Below, one piece after another: positions 20,403 through 31,511 of a stretch of DNA of 64,000 nucleotides. This DNA comes from Cylicocyclus nassatus. Its lineage: Eukaryota; Nematoda; Chromadorea; Rhabditida; Strongylidae. How positions within the stretch are numbered: the first letter of the stretch is position 1; each line of letters begins with the position of its first letter. The stretch lies in assembly GCA_958299035.1 (NCBI GenBank), contig CATQJL010000305.1:69532792-69596791 (forward strand). Direction: 5' to 3'. The notes under the pieces are model-generated. The model was not told the origin of the DNA. It saw only the letters and a list, made by a program, of their open reading frames with translations, and did not search any database. The position numbers and the translations under genes were made by a program.

Positions 20403-23400
20403 TTAACTGTCTGACTCAAAGCCTTCCGTCGCAAAAACAGCTCTGTGCCATAGGTTCGGAGTTCTCCGACACTGGTTTAGTATATAACCTATGGTCTTGT
20501 CCTGGAAGGATGCATTTCAGTGGTTTTCCAGAAAACTGCCTTACAAACCTGTGAATGCTGGTCGATTTCCATGATGGAGATGGGGTAAATGGATAAAGTC
20601 ATAACAATCCTGTCCAGCTCAGATTCAGATCGGAAGAAGAACCAATGGTGCATAGCGTCAACTCGTAGCACAAGAGACATATGAGTATCGGTTCTTACTA
20701 TCCAACCTTTGCGGATGTCCGAAAGCGGAAATGACTGCAATGAAGTGATATGATTTTGAAGCATGGGTTTTAAAAGGAGAAAATTGTTATTTAAGTGGCA
20801 TATCTGGGATAGAGTTCATAATAAGAGCTTTTTTAATCTAACTACCATATTTTTTGGAAACTTTCTACAATAAATTCATAGGAACATAATAGGAAAAAAG
20901 CAAGTTTCGAAGAATAAATGGCGAATATGGAAAGTACAGGGAAACTAGAAATAATGTAACTAACCACCAAAGTGCGTATAAAGCCGTCTGTGTAGCATTT
21001 TTCTCCTTCTTGAGCTACAACGATTTGTGCTTCGGTGACCATAATCATGCAAGCAGCAGCTTCATCATCACCCTCAAAGGTAACTTTGACAAAACATAAT
21101 GAAATGGAAGAGCTTTGAAGCAGGATGTTACGAAATTAACACATTGATGAAGACAATGGCGAAGTGAATGACTTTCGACATCTGCGATTCATACTCACAA
21201 GCTGCAGAAAAAAATTACAAAAATCAGGGGATATGTGTTTATAACTGTCATTCAAAGTCAAAGTCGTATCTGACTCATGGGTTTATTAAAAAAAAAGACC
21301 AAAGTATGCATGGCGGTATGATAACTGATGTATGATACCTGCGAATTTATCGCTTCGTGCACTAAACGCAACCATTTGGTCATTTCGTCTTTGCTGGGAC
21401 ACTGCAACTGCATGTTTCCTTCCGGAAGTACAAGTTCGAATCCCCATTGGCAATCTTTCTTCGCATCCAATTCCAAAGTTTCCGTGCAATCGCTAAACAC
21501 ATCTGTTGTGAACAAAATTTCATTAACTCTCCTCAAGAAAACGTTTGCTAGCTACAAAACGAGAAACTGAATTTGGAAGGAGGAACTTTAAAGAGGAAAA
21601 GAATAGTTAGCAGCAAAACGGCACAAAATTAACTTGAAAAAATAGAACGGACATATATATTTCCGAAAGGAAAAAAATCACTTGGAGCAAAGTCAAAACA
21701 CGTACCATAAATTAATGATCAGCTCTCCTTCTTTACAAGTGGAGTCAGTAAATAGGTACATTTTGGTCCCTCTGGAAAGCAAGATGAAAGAAAGGAAATA
21801 AACGTAAAGCGATAGCATCTTACTTCAACACGAAGTAACTTTGTACCCATTCAGCGGGAGGTTTTCTCCACCAGTTCGGATGTACCATCCTATAATGCAA
21901 ACTTGAATACACTACAAATCGATAAAAAGTGAAATAGTGGACCTTCTATACAGATATCCAACAGTCTCTGCACCCTGTTTATCCATCAACGCAGAAGACT
22001 CTTTCCAATAAACCAGTGCAAAGTGCTGCAATTCGATGTGCGGCTAGAACATTTGTTTGCACTTCAATGTAATATACTGTGTATAGAGGTAGACGACTCA
22101 CGCTCACCGCTCCATTCAACTCTTTTGTGAGGTATCGTTTGAGTATCAATGAGTAAGGAGTGCTCTCTGTAAAAACGGCAGGCGGTTCGTGATTTCCGCT
22201 TTCAGCAGCCTGCAAAAAATCAGATGAGATGAGTGAGCCAATGAAAATGGTTGAAATCTCAATATAAACATACTGTAGTGATTGTCTTCACTATTGCGTT
22301 TCCTAATTGAACATCGCCTGTAGCTATCGCACAGGTTTTGTCTTTGGTTCCTTCCGCATCGTTCATAACTCGAAAAGGGAGACCGCTTTTAGCGTACAAA
22401 ATGAGGACTTGCGCGTCTCTCGAAACCTTGAAAAACAGGGTAATGACACAATGATACATTTTAGTCAGCTTTGGCGTACTCTGCAAAGCACTGATTCGAA
22501 CAAGCTGTAAAAAAAAAGAATCTAAGCAAAAAGAAGATAAATTTCCAAAAATCGATGGCAAGAAGGAGCAGAATAAATGAGAAAATCATGTAAAGTTGTA
22601 GCAGTGACTCACTCCAATGTAGTCCACATTAGGTAGTGAAATAACCACATGAACTTCGTAAAAGACGTTGCGATGGCCGCCCTCCTCGAAAGTTCCTGGC
22701 TGCGCTGAATACTCTAGCACGACGTTCTGAGTTATTACATAGATGTTGTGGTCGGTGACCGCAAGTAGCCTAAAACAGCTTTGAGGTATGGAGAGTACGG
22801 TTAGAACATGATTTTTACCTCTGCTGAGGAGTCCCAGCAGCAAATTTCTGATATACATGGTACATATGCAGCAATCGCTCTCCTTCGTCCACATAAACAT
22901 TCATAGCCAATTTCAGAATGTCACCAGAATGTAGCCTACAGCAGGATAAATGTAATCATTCTCGAATTCACCACCTTGCAACATACATCACTTCTCCTTC
23001 AACCAGGACATCTTCATCGCTGGGTTTTTCCTGCGGTATTTCATCGTAATGAAGAAGACTATCGAACGATTTTGCTTCGTCCCCAAGATTTTCAATTTTC
23101 ACTTGTGACATTGTCTTCCGCAGCACCTAACAAACATAGAGATAACAGGGGAAATGGAAGGTGAGAAGCTACACGGAAGAGAGTGATGTAAAACGGAAGT
23201 ACAAGTGATGTGCACTACCTCGTCAAAAGCTTCGTTCCTTACAGGTTGCTCCGAAGAATCTCCACTTGTGTTCATACCAGAATCGCCGTTCTCGTCATTC
23301 TAGAAGTAGATCATTCGCAAAACTATAGTCACCATGACTCTGCTTACTTTGTCAAAGCTAGATGATTCCATGAGGCTCTGCAGACGAGTTCGCCGGTTCC

Positions 23401-24784
23401 TAACCAATTCGTCCAGGATAAGCTCCTAAATGACTACGCTGTTCAGGGTAGGGGGACGAAAGCCGCCAGTTTGAGCCGAATTTCGCGGCCAACTGGTCCT
23501 TTCGCAGTGTTGTTGCGTGTCGTTCCAGGACCAGCAGTCCGCGGAGGCGGCCCAAACTGGCGGCTTTCGTTCCCCTACCCCGCTGTTCATCGTCAAATTA
23601 AAAAGTGAACGGAAAAACACAAGTGAAACAAACGGAAAATGATATAAAAGCTAGTGTAATTTTCAAGCAAATAGCAAGGACAAGATCTCTGACCTGATCT
23701 TTCGGAGTTGGAACCACTGTGGCCTGGACAGGAGGCGGTAATTTATCTACTACAACGGGTGCTAAGTCACGCTCGCTCTCCTGAATAAGGCTCTAAGTAT
23801 TAAGTCATTCGTAGTACGGAATGTACCAAAAAGCATCATCTCGTTGGACCGGTGAAGGTAGCAGCTCCTTACCTCCCTTTTCCTCCGTTTTGTTTTGGCC
23901 TTTGCAATCGGTGCAACGGGTGTCATGACCACGACCGCTTGAGCAGGCTCTACACGAAGATTCAGCGTTGACTGAAAGACGTTTACACGGATGATTGGTA
24001 AAGGTAACCAGAAATGTTTGAAGATCAAATTCAAATTTTTTTGCTTTGATTCATCGTGTATTAAAAGAAGCAAAATGGTGAATTCTGAAGGAAAGCAAAC
24101 TCACGTAGAATGCAAACTGGACATTCACAAGGCTCACAATCATATCAGTCACTGCTTCGAGCATACCACCATTACTCATACAAGCGTTACGATGGTAAAA
24201 GCGGGCTATTATTTTACTGTAAATAATCACTGAACAAAACCAATACGGTAATGATCGCATACTCACCGATTGTTCCTGAAAGCAAGCATTTGGAAATGAA
24301 GCGTCCCTTTGTTGAATGCATCTTTGAGCCAAGCAATCGACAAACGTCTGTTATCAATGTCGCCCCATTCGGCTCGCAAGAGATTTTGCTGCGTTCTCGG
24401 CAAAAACTCCCTCACAAAACGCCAGTACACCTTATCACCGGATAAAAGCCTAAATACACAGGTGTCGTGTACAATTGACAGGAGAAAAACGATATGAAGT
24501 TGAACCCTGAGGATATGCGTAACAAAGACAAAACGGAGTACTGTTACTAGAGTATGAACAAAGAGATAGGTAGGCGACTCACCCGTAAGAAAAGAATGTG
24601 TCCATGGAATTGAATAACATCTTCCCTGTTTCGTGCTCCAGGTCAACGATTTCACGCTCATTGGAAAGCTAAATTTTCCGTTCAATTTTCTACACGTAGT
24701 AAAAATCAAAAAGACTAAGATATGGTTAAAGCTAAAAAGATGCCTACCTTTTCTACTAACTTAGATATTTTATTTTGAAAGGGA
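20403..24784 (-). CDS. PLEKHM2: PLEKHM2/SKIP-like RUN and PH domain protein
   Basis: Twenty exons join in frame over 769 codons: 24668-24583, 24449-24267, 24216-24105, 23971-23873, 23792-23694, 23425-23348, 23299-23219, 23126-22975, 22935-22819, 22769-22613, 22504-22274, 22209-22108, 22043-21943, 21889-21824, 21771-21706, 21492-21339, 21201-21180, 21083-20965, 20734-20549, 20501-20403. A further upstream exon ends at 24748 (FQNKISKLVEK); the start codon was not found. RUN domain in the first exons (SYGLLSGDKVYWRFVREFL, RRLSIAWLKDAFNKGTLHF, IARFYHRNACMSNGGMLEAV), closest to PLEKHM2; a PH domain (GYLYRRMVHPNWWRK to KWLRLVHEAINSQ) and a conserved C-terminus ending FATEGFESDS. Known role of the family: ARL8 effector linking lysosomes to kinesin-1. 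The 22-nt exon with donor GTCGAA is the weakest part of the model. Confidence 0.85.
23448..23578. mobile_element. Small MITE, copy 2, in PLEKHM2-like intron
   Basis: 131 bp with inverted ends GTAGGGGGACGAAAGCCGCC and their near-complement finishing GGCTTTCGTTCCCCTAC. The centre TTCCAGGACCAGCAGTCCGC matches copy 1 at 14.9 kb. It lies between the exons at 23694 and 23425. Confidence 0.88.
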
Positions 24785-26148
24785 CCATGTTGACTTCGGC
24801 TTGCCCGAACGTCTGGTTTTAGTGATATGGGGCTTAGTTGATACCTTAATGGAACTCAAGAATTCAAGAAAGAGAGTCTTTAACAATTCGAACTCACATC
24901 TATTAGTTCATGCCATTTACAACGGTGCAGATGTGTCGAGGATTTTCCTGAATTCCATAAACTTAGAAGCAAAGCTCAAAGGCATTGAAAAGAATGTAAC
25001 AACGAGAAGAAGGAGCGGTGCAACAACAGCTACGAAGATCTCAGAATCTTCCTTGATCGAGTTAGTTGCAAGCGATTAGACTTCCTGAGAATATAAGATT
25101 AGACGATTAGACTTCCTGGGAATATTCTCATTTTCTTCAAGTACTGGCAACCTTGCTGGTTTAATTTCTATTAGTAAAAGCTTTCTCATAATAGAATGGT
25201 CGTTCGCATGTGTACACACAGTCCATGTCAACAATGTGCCGCGTTCACGAGCGCACCATTTGAGGTTCAAGTCTGCCGCATAGATCGATGATCGCTACGC
25301 AATGCCCATGCGATGCGTATGCGTAGTAGTTACGCAAAAGGGAGCACACGGTTGACACGAATTGTAACTCCCGCATGAGACTTGATGAACATCTCGTTCG
25401 CTTTATGCCCCCCCCCCCCCCGATGGGACAATGAGACAGCAAGATAGAAGTTGCTCATTTTACAGACAAACAATGTAGTCGAGAAAGATATGTTATTAGG
25501 GAGAAATGATTATATGTTTTACTGGTACCAGTTTCAAGGAACCAAAAGTCCAAAGACCAGGTGAAACTGTTTTGCTGCCACTTATGTTGAATGATGTAGG
25601 TTAATTGACAGCACAACAGAAGAATTCACTAGATCATGGTTACTAGCATATACATGAACGTGGTTGTCATATTTCTCAATGTTTTTCGAGAAGGATAATC
25701 AAATGGATTGCAGAACCGTATGTACAAGGCGTGTACGCCATCTACAGATGGTCCCGCTCGCCCTAATTTGACCTCATACTAGTTTGAGAGGTAATACGTA
25801 GCCAAAACGAGCAATAAGAAAACTGCGTTGTAACAAAATCACATTGCTGAGTGAGAAACATTACACAAAGCATGGCCAAACAAAAATCCGGGCTCGGGCG
25901 AGCTCGCGCGCGATCACACTTGTGTGCGAGTTAGCTCATGCGTCTGATTTCACGCGATATCACAGAAATTTCCGCGTGTAGCCTTTCAGGTTTGTTTCTG
26001 GCCTTCGTGGAATAAATTCGCTCGCTTTGATCTGGTTGTTGCTTTTCACATCAGAGCTTGTTCGTTATCCTTTGATTTCTATCACGCTTTAAATTCTTTT
26101 GTTGTTTGTCTTTCCCGGAAACCATATCCAATGTTCAACCGATGTACA
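24785..26148. other. Divergent spacer between PLEKHM2-like gene and SRP14
   Basis: Contains the unresolved 5' end of the PLEKHM2-like gene. One candidate upstream exon is a minus-strand segment at about 24957-24900 between an ATTCAG acceptor and a GTGAGT donor, encoding KSSTHLHRCKWHELID; its phase does not join cleanly. A run of 13 C lies near 25409, and a CG-rich patch with GAGCTCGCGCGCGATC near 25900 is a possible promoter area for SRP14. Confidence 0.4.
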
Positions 26149-26158
26149 ATTCTTGCAG
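26149..26158 (+). promoter_or_regulatory. Likely trans-splice acceptor of SRP14
   Basis: AATTCTTGCAG ends 3 nt before the SRP14 ATG, with no upstream coding exon. This is the usual position of a spliced-leader acceptor on a nematode housekeeping gene. Confidence 0.6.
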
Positions 26159-26161
26159 ACG

Positions 26162-27545
26162 ATGACTCTCCTCTCAAATGAAGAGTTTCTCAGCCAACTG
26201 GGGAAAATGTACATGGATGCGAGATTGGGAGGTGCTAAATCTGTCTGCGTTACAATGAAGCCATGTGAGTAGACTTATTTTTCTGGGAATAGCTGATCGC
26301 GGAGATATTTAGTTGAACATGGAGATGTGATTTAACGCGGCTAATGGTCTCATTGTACAATATCGCTCGTATTTTTTGAAAAAAGACGCACAGACGCCCG
26401 CTTCTTGTGTCATCGTCGTAGCATGGCCATATCTCGTTTCATAGTTGACGAATGCTAATCCAAGGGCATCATTCGACTCAGCTCGGCGTGGCGCATCTTC
26501 TGATATAAACAAGTGACTGTTTGGACACAGTAGAAGGTCAGATTCCACGAATTAATTCAGATTTTTGCTGACAGCTGGGTTGCCGAGTATGTGCGATGAA
26601 TAAACACACTGAATAGCCTACCTTAAGCAAAAATCTGAAACGATTCGTGGAGTTTGACCTTCTGCTGTGTCCAAGCGGGCATTTTTATATATCAAAAGAT
26701 GCGCCTTGCCGCTCCGAGATGAGTCGAATGGTGCCCACGGATCAAGAACTCGTCCACTTGATATGGCCACGTTACCGTGATGTCACATGAATCGGGCGAC
26801 TGTGCGTCCTTTTTTCCAAATACGCGCGGTATCAGACGCTGACAAACATCCGTTCAGCTGCAATTTCAACAAACTCATTTGCTTTCAAGGAGCACTAGAA
26901 ATTTCCCGTTAACAAAGACGGCTTCTGAATCGGGACGCTAAAGAACTCTGCCTTTAAATCAAAAGCTGCTGTACCCCTCACCCTGAAGCTTTATTGTTCT
27001 AGTATCTGTAAAAATGAAGATAAGTGATGCATTCACCCATAATATTGGGGTATCAGGACGCTAAAGAGATGACTGTTTTAAGCTAATTTGTTCTATGAAG
27101 CATGGTGTCGATACATCCTCAGTGAATTGAAAGGTCATGGTTTGGTGTTCATAAAGTTATCATCCGTTTCTCAGATGATGGTCGAACCAAAGCGATGCCA
27201 AAAGATGCGGATCCGCAACCAGCTGATGGTCACAAATGTCTTTTCCGTGCTAAACGTGGTAGGCAACATATCAGTACCGTGGTGAGTTGAGTTGCAAATT
27301 AATGTATGAACACGACTTATCTAGTCTCTTCTTTTTTTTCGATGTTTTGGCTTTTGGCTTGCACTTGTTTGAAATTCAATAGGTTCAAAATCACCCTTTT
27401 TGAGGTCACATCGAAGGAGGTAAACAAATTCCATTTGGCCTATGTCTCGGTACTGCGAGCGAATATGGACAATTTGGAAAGGCGAAAGAAAACAGATACG
27501 GCAGCAAAGCCGAAGCCGTCACCGAAGAAAAGCAACAAGGCCTGA
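26162..27545 (+). CDS. SRP14: Signal recognition particle 14 kDa protein
   Basis: Three exons, 26162-26264, 27175-27281 and 27405-27545, join in frame to 116 aa. Exon 1 gives MTLLSNEEFLSQLGKMY; the first splice restores YDGRTKAMPKD, the signature YDGRTK motif of SRP14; exon 3 starts VTSKEVNKFHLAYVSVLRAN and ends in a Lys-rich tail (KPKPSPKKSNKA). Family knowledge: SRP14 pairs with SRP9 on the Alu domain of 7SL RNA and pauses translation elongation in the cytosol. The acceptor at 27174 (GTTTCTCAG) was chosen over an apparent longer upstream reading frame because only it yields the conserved motif. Intron 1 (910 nt) holds a foldback repeat. Confidence 0.97.
26376..26813. repeat. Foldback repeat in SRP14 intron 1
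   Basis: Left arm 26376-26577 and right arm 26622-26813 are inverted copies at roughly 75-80% identity by eye. Shared segments include GACGCACAG, TGGCCATATC, CATTCGACTCA, TTGGACACAG and AGATTTTTGCT. No ORF. The ends differ from the ACAAGGGAA foldback family, so this is a separate, older element. Confidence 0.8.
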
Positions 27546-30437
27546 TGGTGAGGATTAAACGAACAAGTAATAGCTCATTAACAATATAGTCGATATTTGT
27601 TTTGACTTTGAGCCGCACTCCATATTCGCCGGACCACAAATTTCTGGCCTTACGCTTCATGCCCCTTCCCGAAAATATGCGCTGTTCCCTCTAAAATAAC
27701 TTTATGCGCTACTGGCTCGAATGTAAAATTGGATGTAGGAAACAGACAGTTTTGGCGGGTCTTGCTTACAAGGGAAGCATGTTTAGTTGAAGTGGCTTCT
27801 TTATACGAGATGTAGTATATATTGTAGGGCATAAAATGCTGATTCCATGACTGTGTTCCTTATCTGCAGAGCTTTTATGGACGAAAAGTTTTGATTGCGT
27901 ATTGGAGCAAAAAATTAATTGTGCAAGTACGACGAAATTAGCCGTAATACTTTTTCTAGTTCTTCAATGGAGCAGTGATAATCATCAGAGCACTTTATTC
28001 TAAAATATTCTGAAATAAAAATTATATCACACTTGGTTGCATTATTAAGGGCTAGTAAGATTTTAGCAACTCATTTTATGCAAAATGCACAGTAAACTTT
28101 CGCTTCAAAAAGCGCATAACTCCTCGTCCATAAACGTTATGCAAATAAGGAAGGTAGGTTTGGAATCAGTGTTTTATACCCTTCAGTATGGTATGCATCC
28201 CATGCAAAAAGGATATTTCGACTAAACAAGCTTCCCGTGTCAGTTGGGGGCTCCGCTTTTGTACAACATCAGAATTTTACCATTCTCAATTTGGGTGGAC
28301 GCTGCGTTTGGGGTTGATGCACTCATTTATGATTGACTGTGTTGTTCAAAAAAATTTTTTTTATAGATCTCTATGTACGTGCTGCAAGTCTGATTACGGG
28401 AGGGCTCGCTGTTTCGTTGTTATTGTTGTAACTGTGATAATAAGTTTACATCTTATGTTGTTTTCTTCTATTTTATAATGTCCTGACTGCCTCTTCTTCT
28501 GTTTATTTGCATGTATTGGTGAGCTGTACGGAAGCGATAGTTGCCAATTTTTTCTTCACAGTTTTTTACAATGTTTTTTTTTCGAACTAAACAAGCTTTT
28601 AGAAAATGCAGTTGTTACCCAACGCTTTACAGCGTATTTCAAGTAATCCGACTTGTCTTTGGCAGATGATTTTCTGTACATTATAGCATCGGATAATTTT
28701 GAGAAAAGAATAAATCGTGTTTTGACGTTACCACACACTAACTTGAAAATAGGATTTTAGGACTTAGTACGTGTATGTAGCTTATGATAGTCCTCTGTCT
28801 GATTTATATGCTCATCGATTGGCTTAGTTTGCAAATTTTGCGCTTCTTCTTATCGTGAGTCTGAGCTGAGGTCATCAACGGTAATTTTCCACAGAAGTGG
28901 TTGTTACATTAGAAGTGGTCAAATGTTTTATTTCTCTGTGCCATCTCTACATCTGCTTACTCCCTATTTCTAGTACTGGGAAATTAATGATGTCAGTTGA
29001 GGAAGTACTCGTTGTCAGAGTTGGCATATTGCAATAATCTCGTTGATTTAGCGTGCCTGCCTTTGTGATCAGCCTCCTCCGCGTTTCAACTCAATTTTTC
29101 ACATACCAGCCATTAATTGCATTTGTTATCTTCGTAATCTGCATATTTGCTTAGCTCTCCATACCAACTCGTACATATAGTCCTAGCTGAAAAATTGGAA
29201 AGGCTGGTGAGACTCTATAGTTCACAAAGATGATGTTTAATTGCTCAGCTATACCTTTCAGTTTCGCAAACCAGTTTTTAACAGAAGAAAAGCAACAGTG
29301 AATGTTGAAGGTTCATGTCGGAAAAGTTTATGGCCCTGTTCCGCCAGACGTGTCTACAAAAATACAGACAGGCGTCAAGTTTTATGCATATGATATAAAT
29401 GAGATGAATTGTCATGGACATTGTACATTGTGGTGGAAAACGAAATTCAACGAAAATAAGCTCAAAAATGATAGAGCGAATTAACTGCATTCAAATGCAC
29501 TTTTATCTTGTTGCTTTTCTATTTTGAGTTTTTACCGAAAGCGAAATTTGGCTCAGCATTCTTTTCATAGGTGTCACCGCTTCGCATGCCTTTCGCTCCT
29601 TTGCGCTGCCTTTGACGCGTCGTCTTCAAAACACTAAAATCCCGGTGCTCCTTCGCCAACGCCTCCCAGCAGATAGGCTCTGTTGCGGTGGGGACCTGGG
29701 GGAAAAATCATAGGACACAGAATAAAGAAAAGTTGTTATGGCAGTTTATTCACAAAAAGATACGCCATTTCATAAGCAGAGTCTTTTTGGACTGCCTAGG
29801 TTTTCTCCCACATTTTCATTGAAGACGAGTTCAAGAAGAAAACATTCCAACACAAAACATCCTTTTAAGGGCGTTTCTATGTTGGAGGTCGCTTGACCAA
29901 CAATAAGTTTTATTGAAGTTGATTTATGATTTGTACATACAAAATAATTGCGGAATTGATTGAGTTGGGAATTTGCTATAATAAGAAATACAATGAAAAG
30001 TCTGGATGAGATTTACTATGTTTAGAGATTGGGCTCGTTTAGAACATAATAGGCAAGATCAAGAAATACATCAATAAAATCAATACAAGTGTTGAACAAA
30101 GAGGCATCAGTTGTGTACCCGAACATAAGTGAAAATAAATTACGCGAAGTCAAATAACCTTATTCTAAGAAGTTGTTTTGAAAAGTGAATATTTTACAAA
30201 ATCTGTTGTCGCACATCGTCGCAAAATAAAGATGACACATCAGAAGTCTTCGAATAGTTCTCCAATAGTGAAGGATCAGAGAAATCGGTGAGCCGTAATT
30301 ATATTGCAGCATCGAATCTGAAAGTTATTGTCAATAACCTTAAGAAACATTATTCGTAAAATGACCAGTCCAAACGTTAATCATAGCAATTTTTGTCATG
30401 AAAAAATTGCAGAGGAAAATAAAACTTGGGACGCATA
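27546..30437. other. Intergenic between SRP14 and bestrophin, repeat-bearing
   Basis: No gene recognised. Contains the foldback at 27764-28243. The rest is AT-rich without coding signal. Confidence 0.5.
27764..28243. mobile_element. Foldback element, ACAAGGGAA family
   Basis: The left end GCTTACAAGGGAAGCATGTT is mirrored at the right end by AACAAGCTTCCCGTGTCAG. Further in, TGCTGATTCCATGACTGTG and CAGTGTTTTATACCC belong to matching inverted arms, and TTTATGGACGA recurs inverted. About 480 bp, non-coding, older than the copy at 11.2 kb. Confidence 0.7.
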
Positions 30438-30639
30438 CAGTTTGTCCCAATAAGGATCAGGCTGAACTGTTGGCGGAAGTTTGCGCGCTCGCATCGCTTG
30501 GGGCTTGCGCTGCGTATGTGCACTCGAGAGAGCGAAAAGATTAAAGAGGGAGAAAACAGGCAGGACGTGCGTGACCAATACCTTAGCGATGCGACTCCCG
30601 CCATGCCAATTTGGGCCTGATTAATATTGGGACAGACTG
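30438..30639. mobile_element. Tc1/mariner-like MITE, 202 bp
   Basis: Terminal inverted repeats start CAGTTTGTCCCAATA / CAGTCTGTCCCAATA and extend about 25 bp to ATCAGGC with a few mismatches. TA lies directly outside both ends. The interior is GC-rich and non-coding. Confidence 0.85.
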
Positions 30640-31064
30640 TAAAATCTTCTCTAGCAATAAAAATACTCGCTTAATGATGTTATACCAAATGATTCAATAA
30701 CCTTTTGGACCCTTGAGGGCAAATGAAAACAGGGTTGAACAGCCTCTTAGCCATTCTCAAATGGAAAATCTAGAAAATGGATGTTTGCTTTGTTGGGAAA
30801 GACAATTTTTCGAATAACTTTTTGTTCGGAAAAATGGTCTCCCAAATTGGGTTCCTTTTGAAAGTAGTTACATTAGCTATAGAAATATGCAAATGGCTTC
30901 CTCATACTCATAATAATCAAATAATTTTTGATTATGAGTATGAGCAAAAATCTGAAAATCCAAATTAGTCTTGCAAAGAATTTTTGGATGCGTGAATGCC
31001 GCCACAACCTTTCTCAGATTGGAGCTTCCAAGTCCCGTTTTCATGAAACCTTGGCATGTGTCGT

Positions 31065-31186
31065 AAGTTCAAATTTCTTTTGTGCCGTACAGGTTTGAGA
31101 AGTGGTCTTTATTTCTTCCAATCACGTGATTGGAAGAAATAAAGACCACTTCTCAAACCTGTACGGCACAAAAGAAATTTGAACTT
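31065..31186. repeat. Perfect 122-bp palindrome without spacer
   Basis: Each 61-nt arm (outer end AAGTTCAAATTTC, centre CCAATCAC|GTGATTGG) is the exact reverse complement of the other, with no mismatch and no spacer; the match ends sharply one base further out. It lies downstream of the bestrophin gene. No ORF. Confidence 0.97.
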
Positions 31187-31511
31187 TCTCAGATTTTTCG
31201 GGGTTATAGGCCATTCTCGGGGACCTGGCTAACGGCACTCTCATTTATTTAGAAAAAGATTTCTTTGCCCCTTTCTCGCGCCTTTAGCAAATTCCTCGGA
31301 CTGCTAGTGGAAGCTGGTTACACTTCTTACTATTAGGAAATCTCATTCAAAAAACTTTTGGCCGTCCGACCCTGAAGCCAGATATTAGGGTGAGAAATAG
31401 TGTTGCTTTAGTGGAAGAATCTACGCATTCTCTTGGACGTTTTGATTCGTCTAAAATTTTTTCTCTCGTTTGAAGAAGTTACCTCAGCTAAGATCGTTGT
31501 CCTAATACTTG

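Noticed and set aside
21437..21455. GTTCGAATCCCC, a B-box-like sequence
   Set aside because: Lies inside a PH-domain coding exon; no A box and no cloverleaf.
24801..25079. 92-codon plus ORF
   Set aside because: Antisense to the 5' region of the PLEKHM2-like gene, with no family features or splice context.
27088..27285. 65-codon plus ORF overlapping SRP14 exon 2
   Set aside because: Wrong frame. The SRP14 frame from the acceptor at 27174 gives the YDGRTK motif and joins both neighbours.
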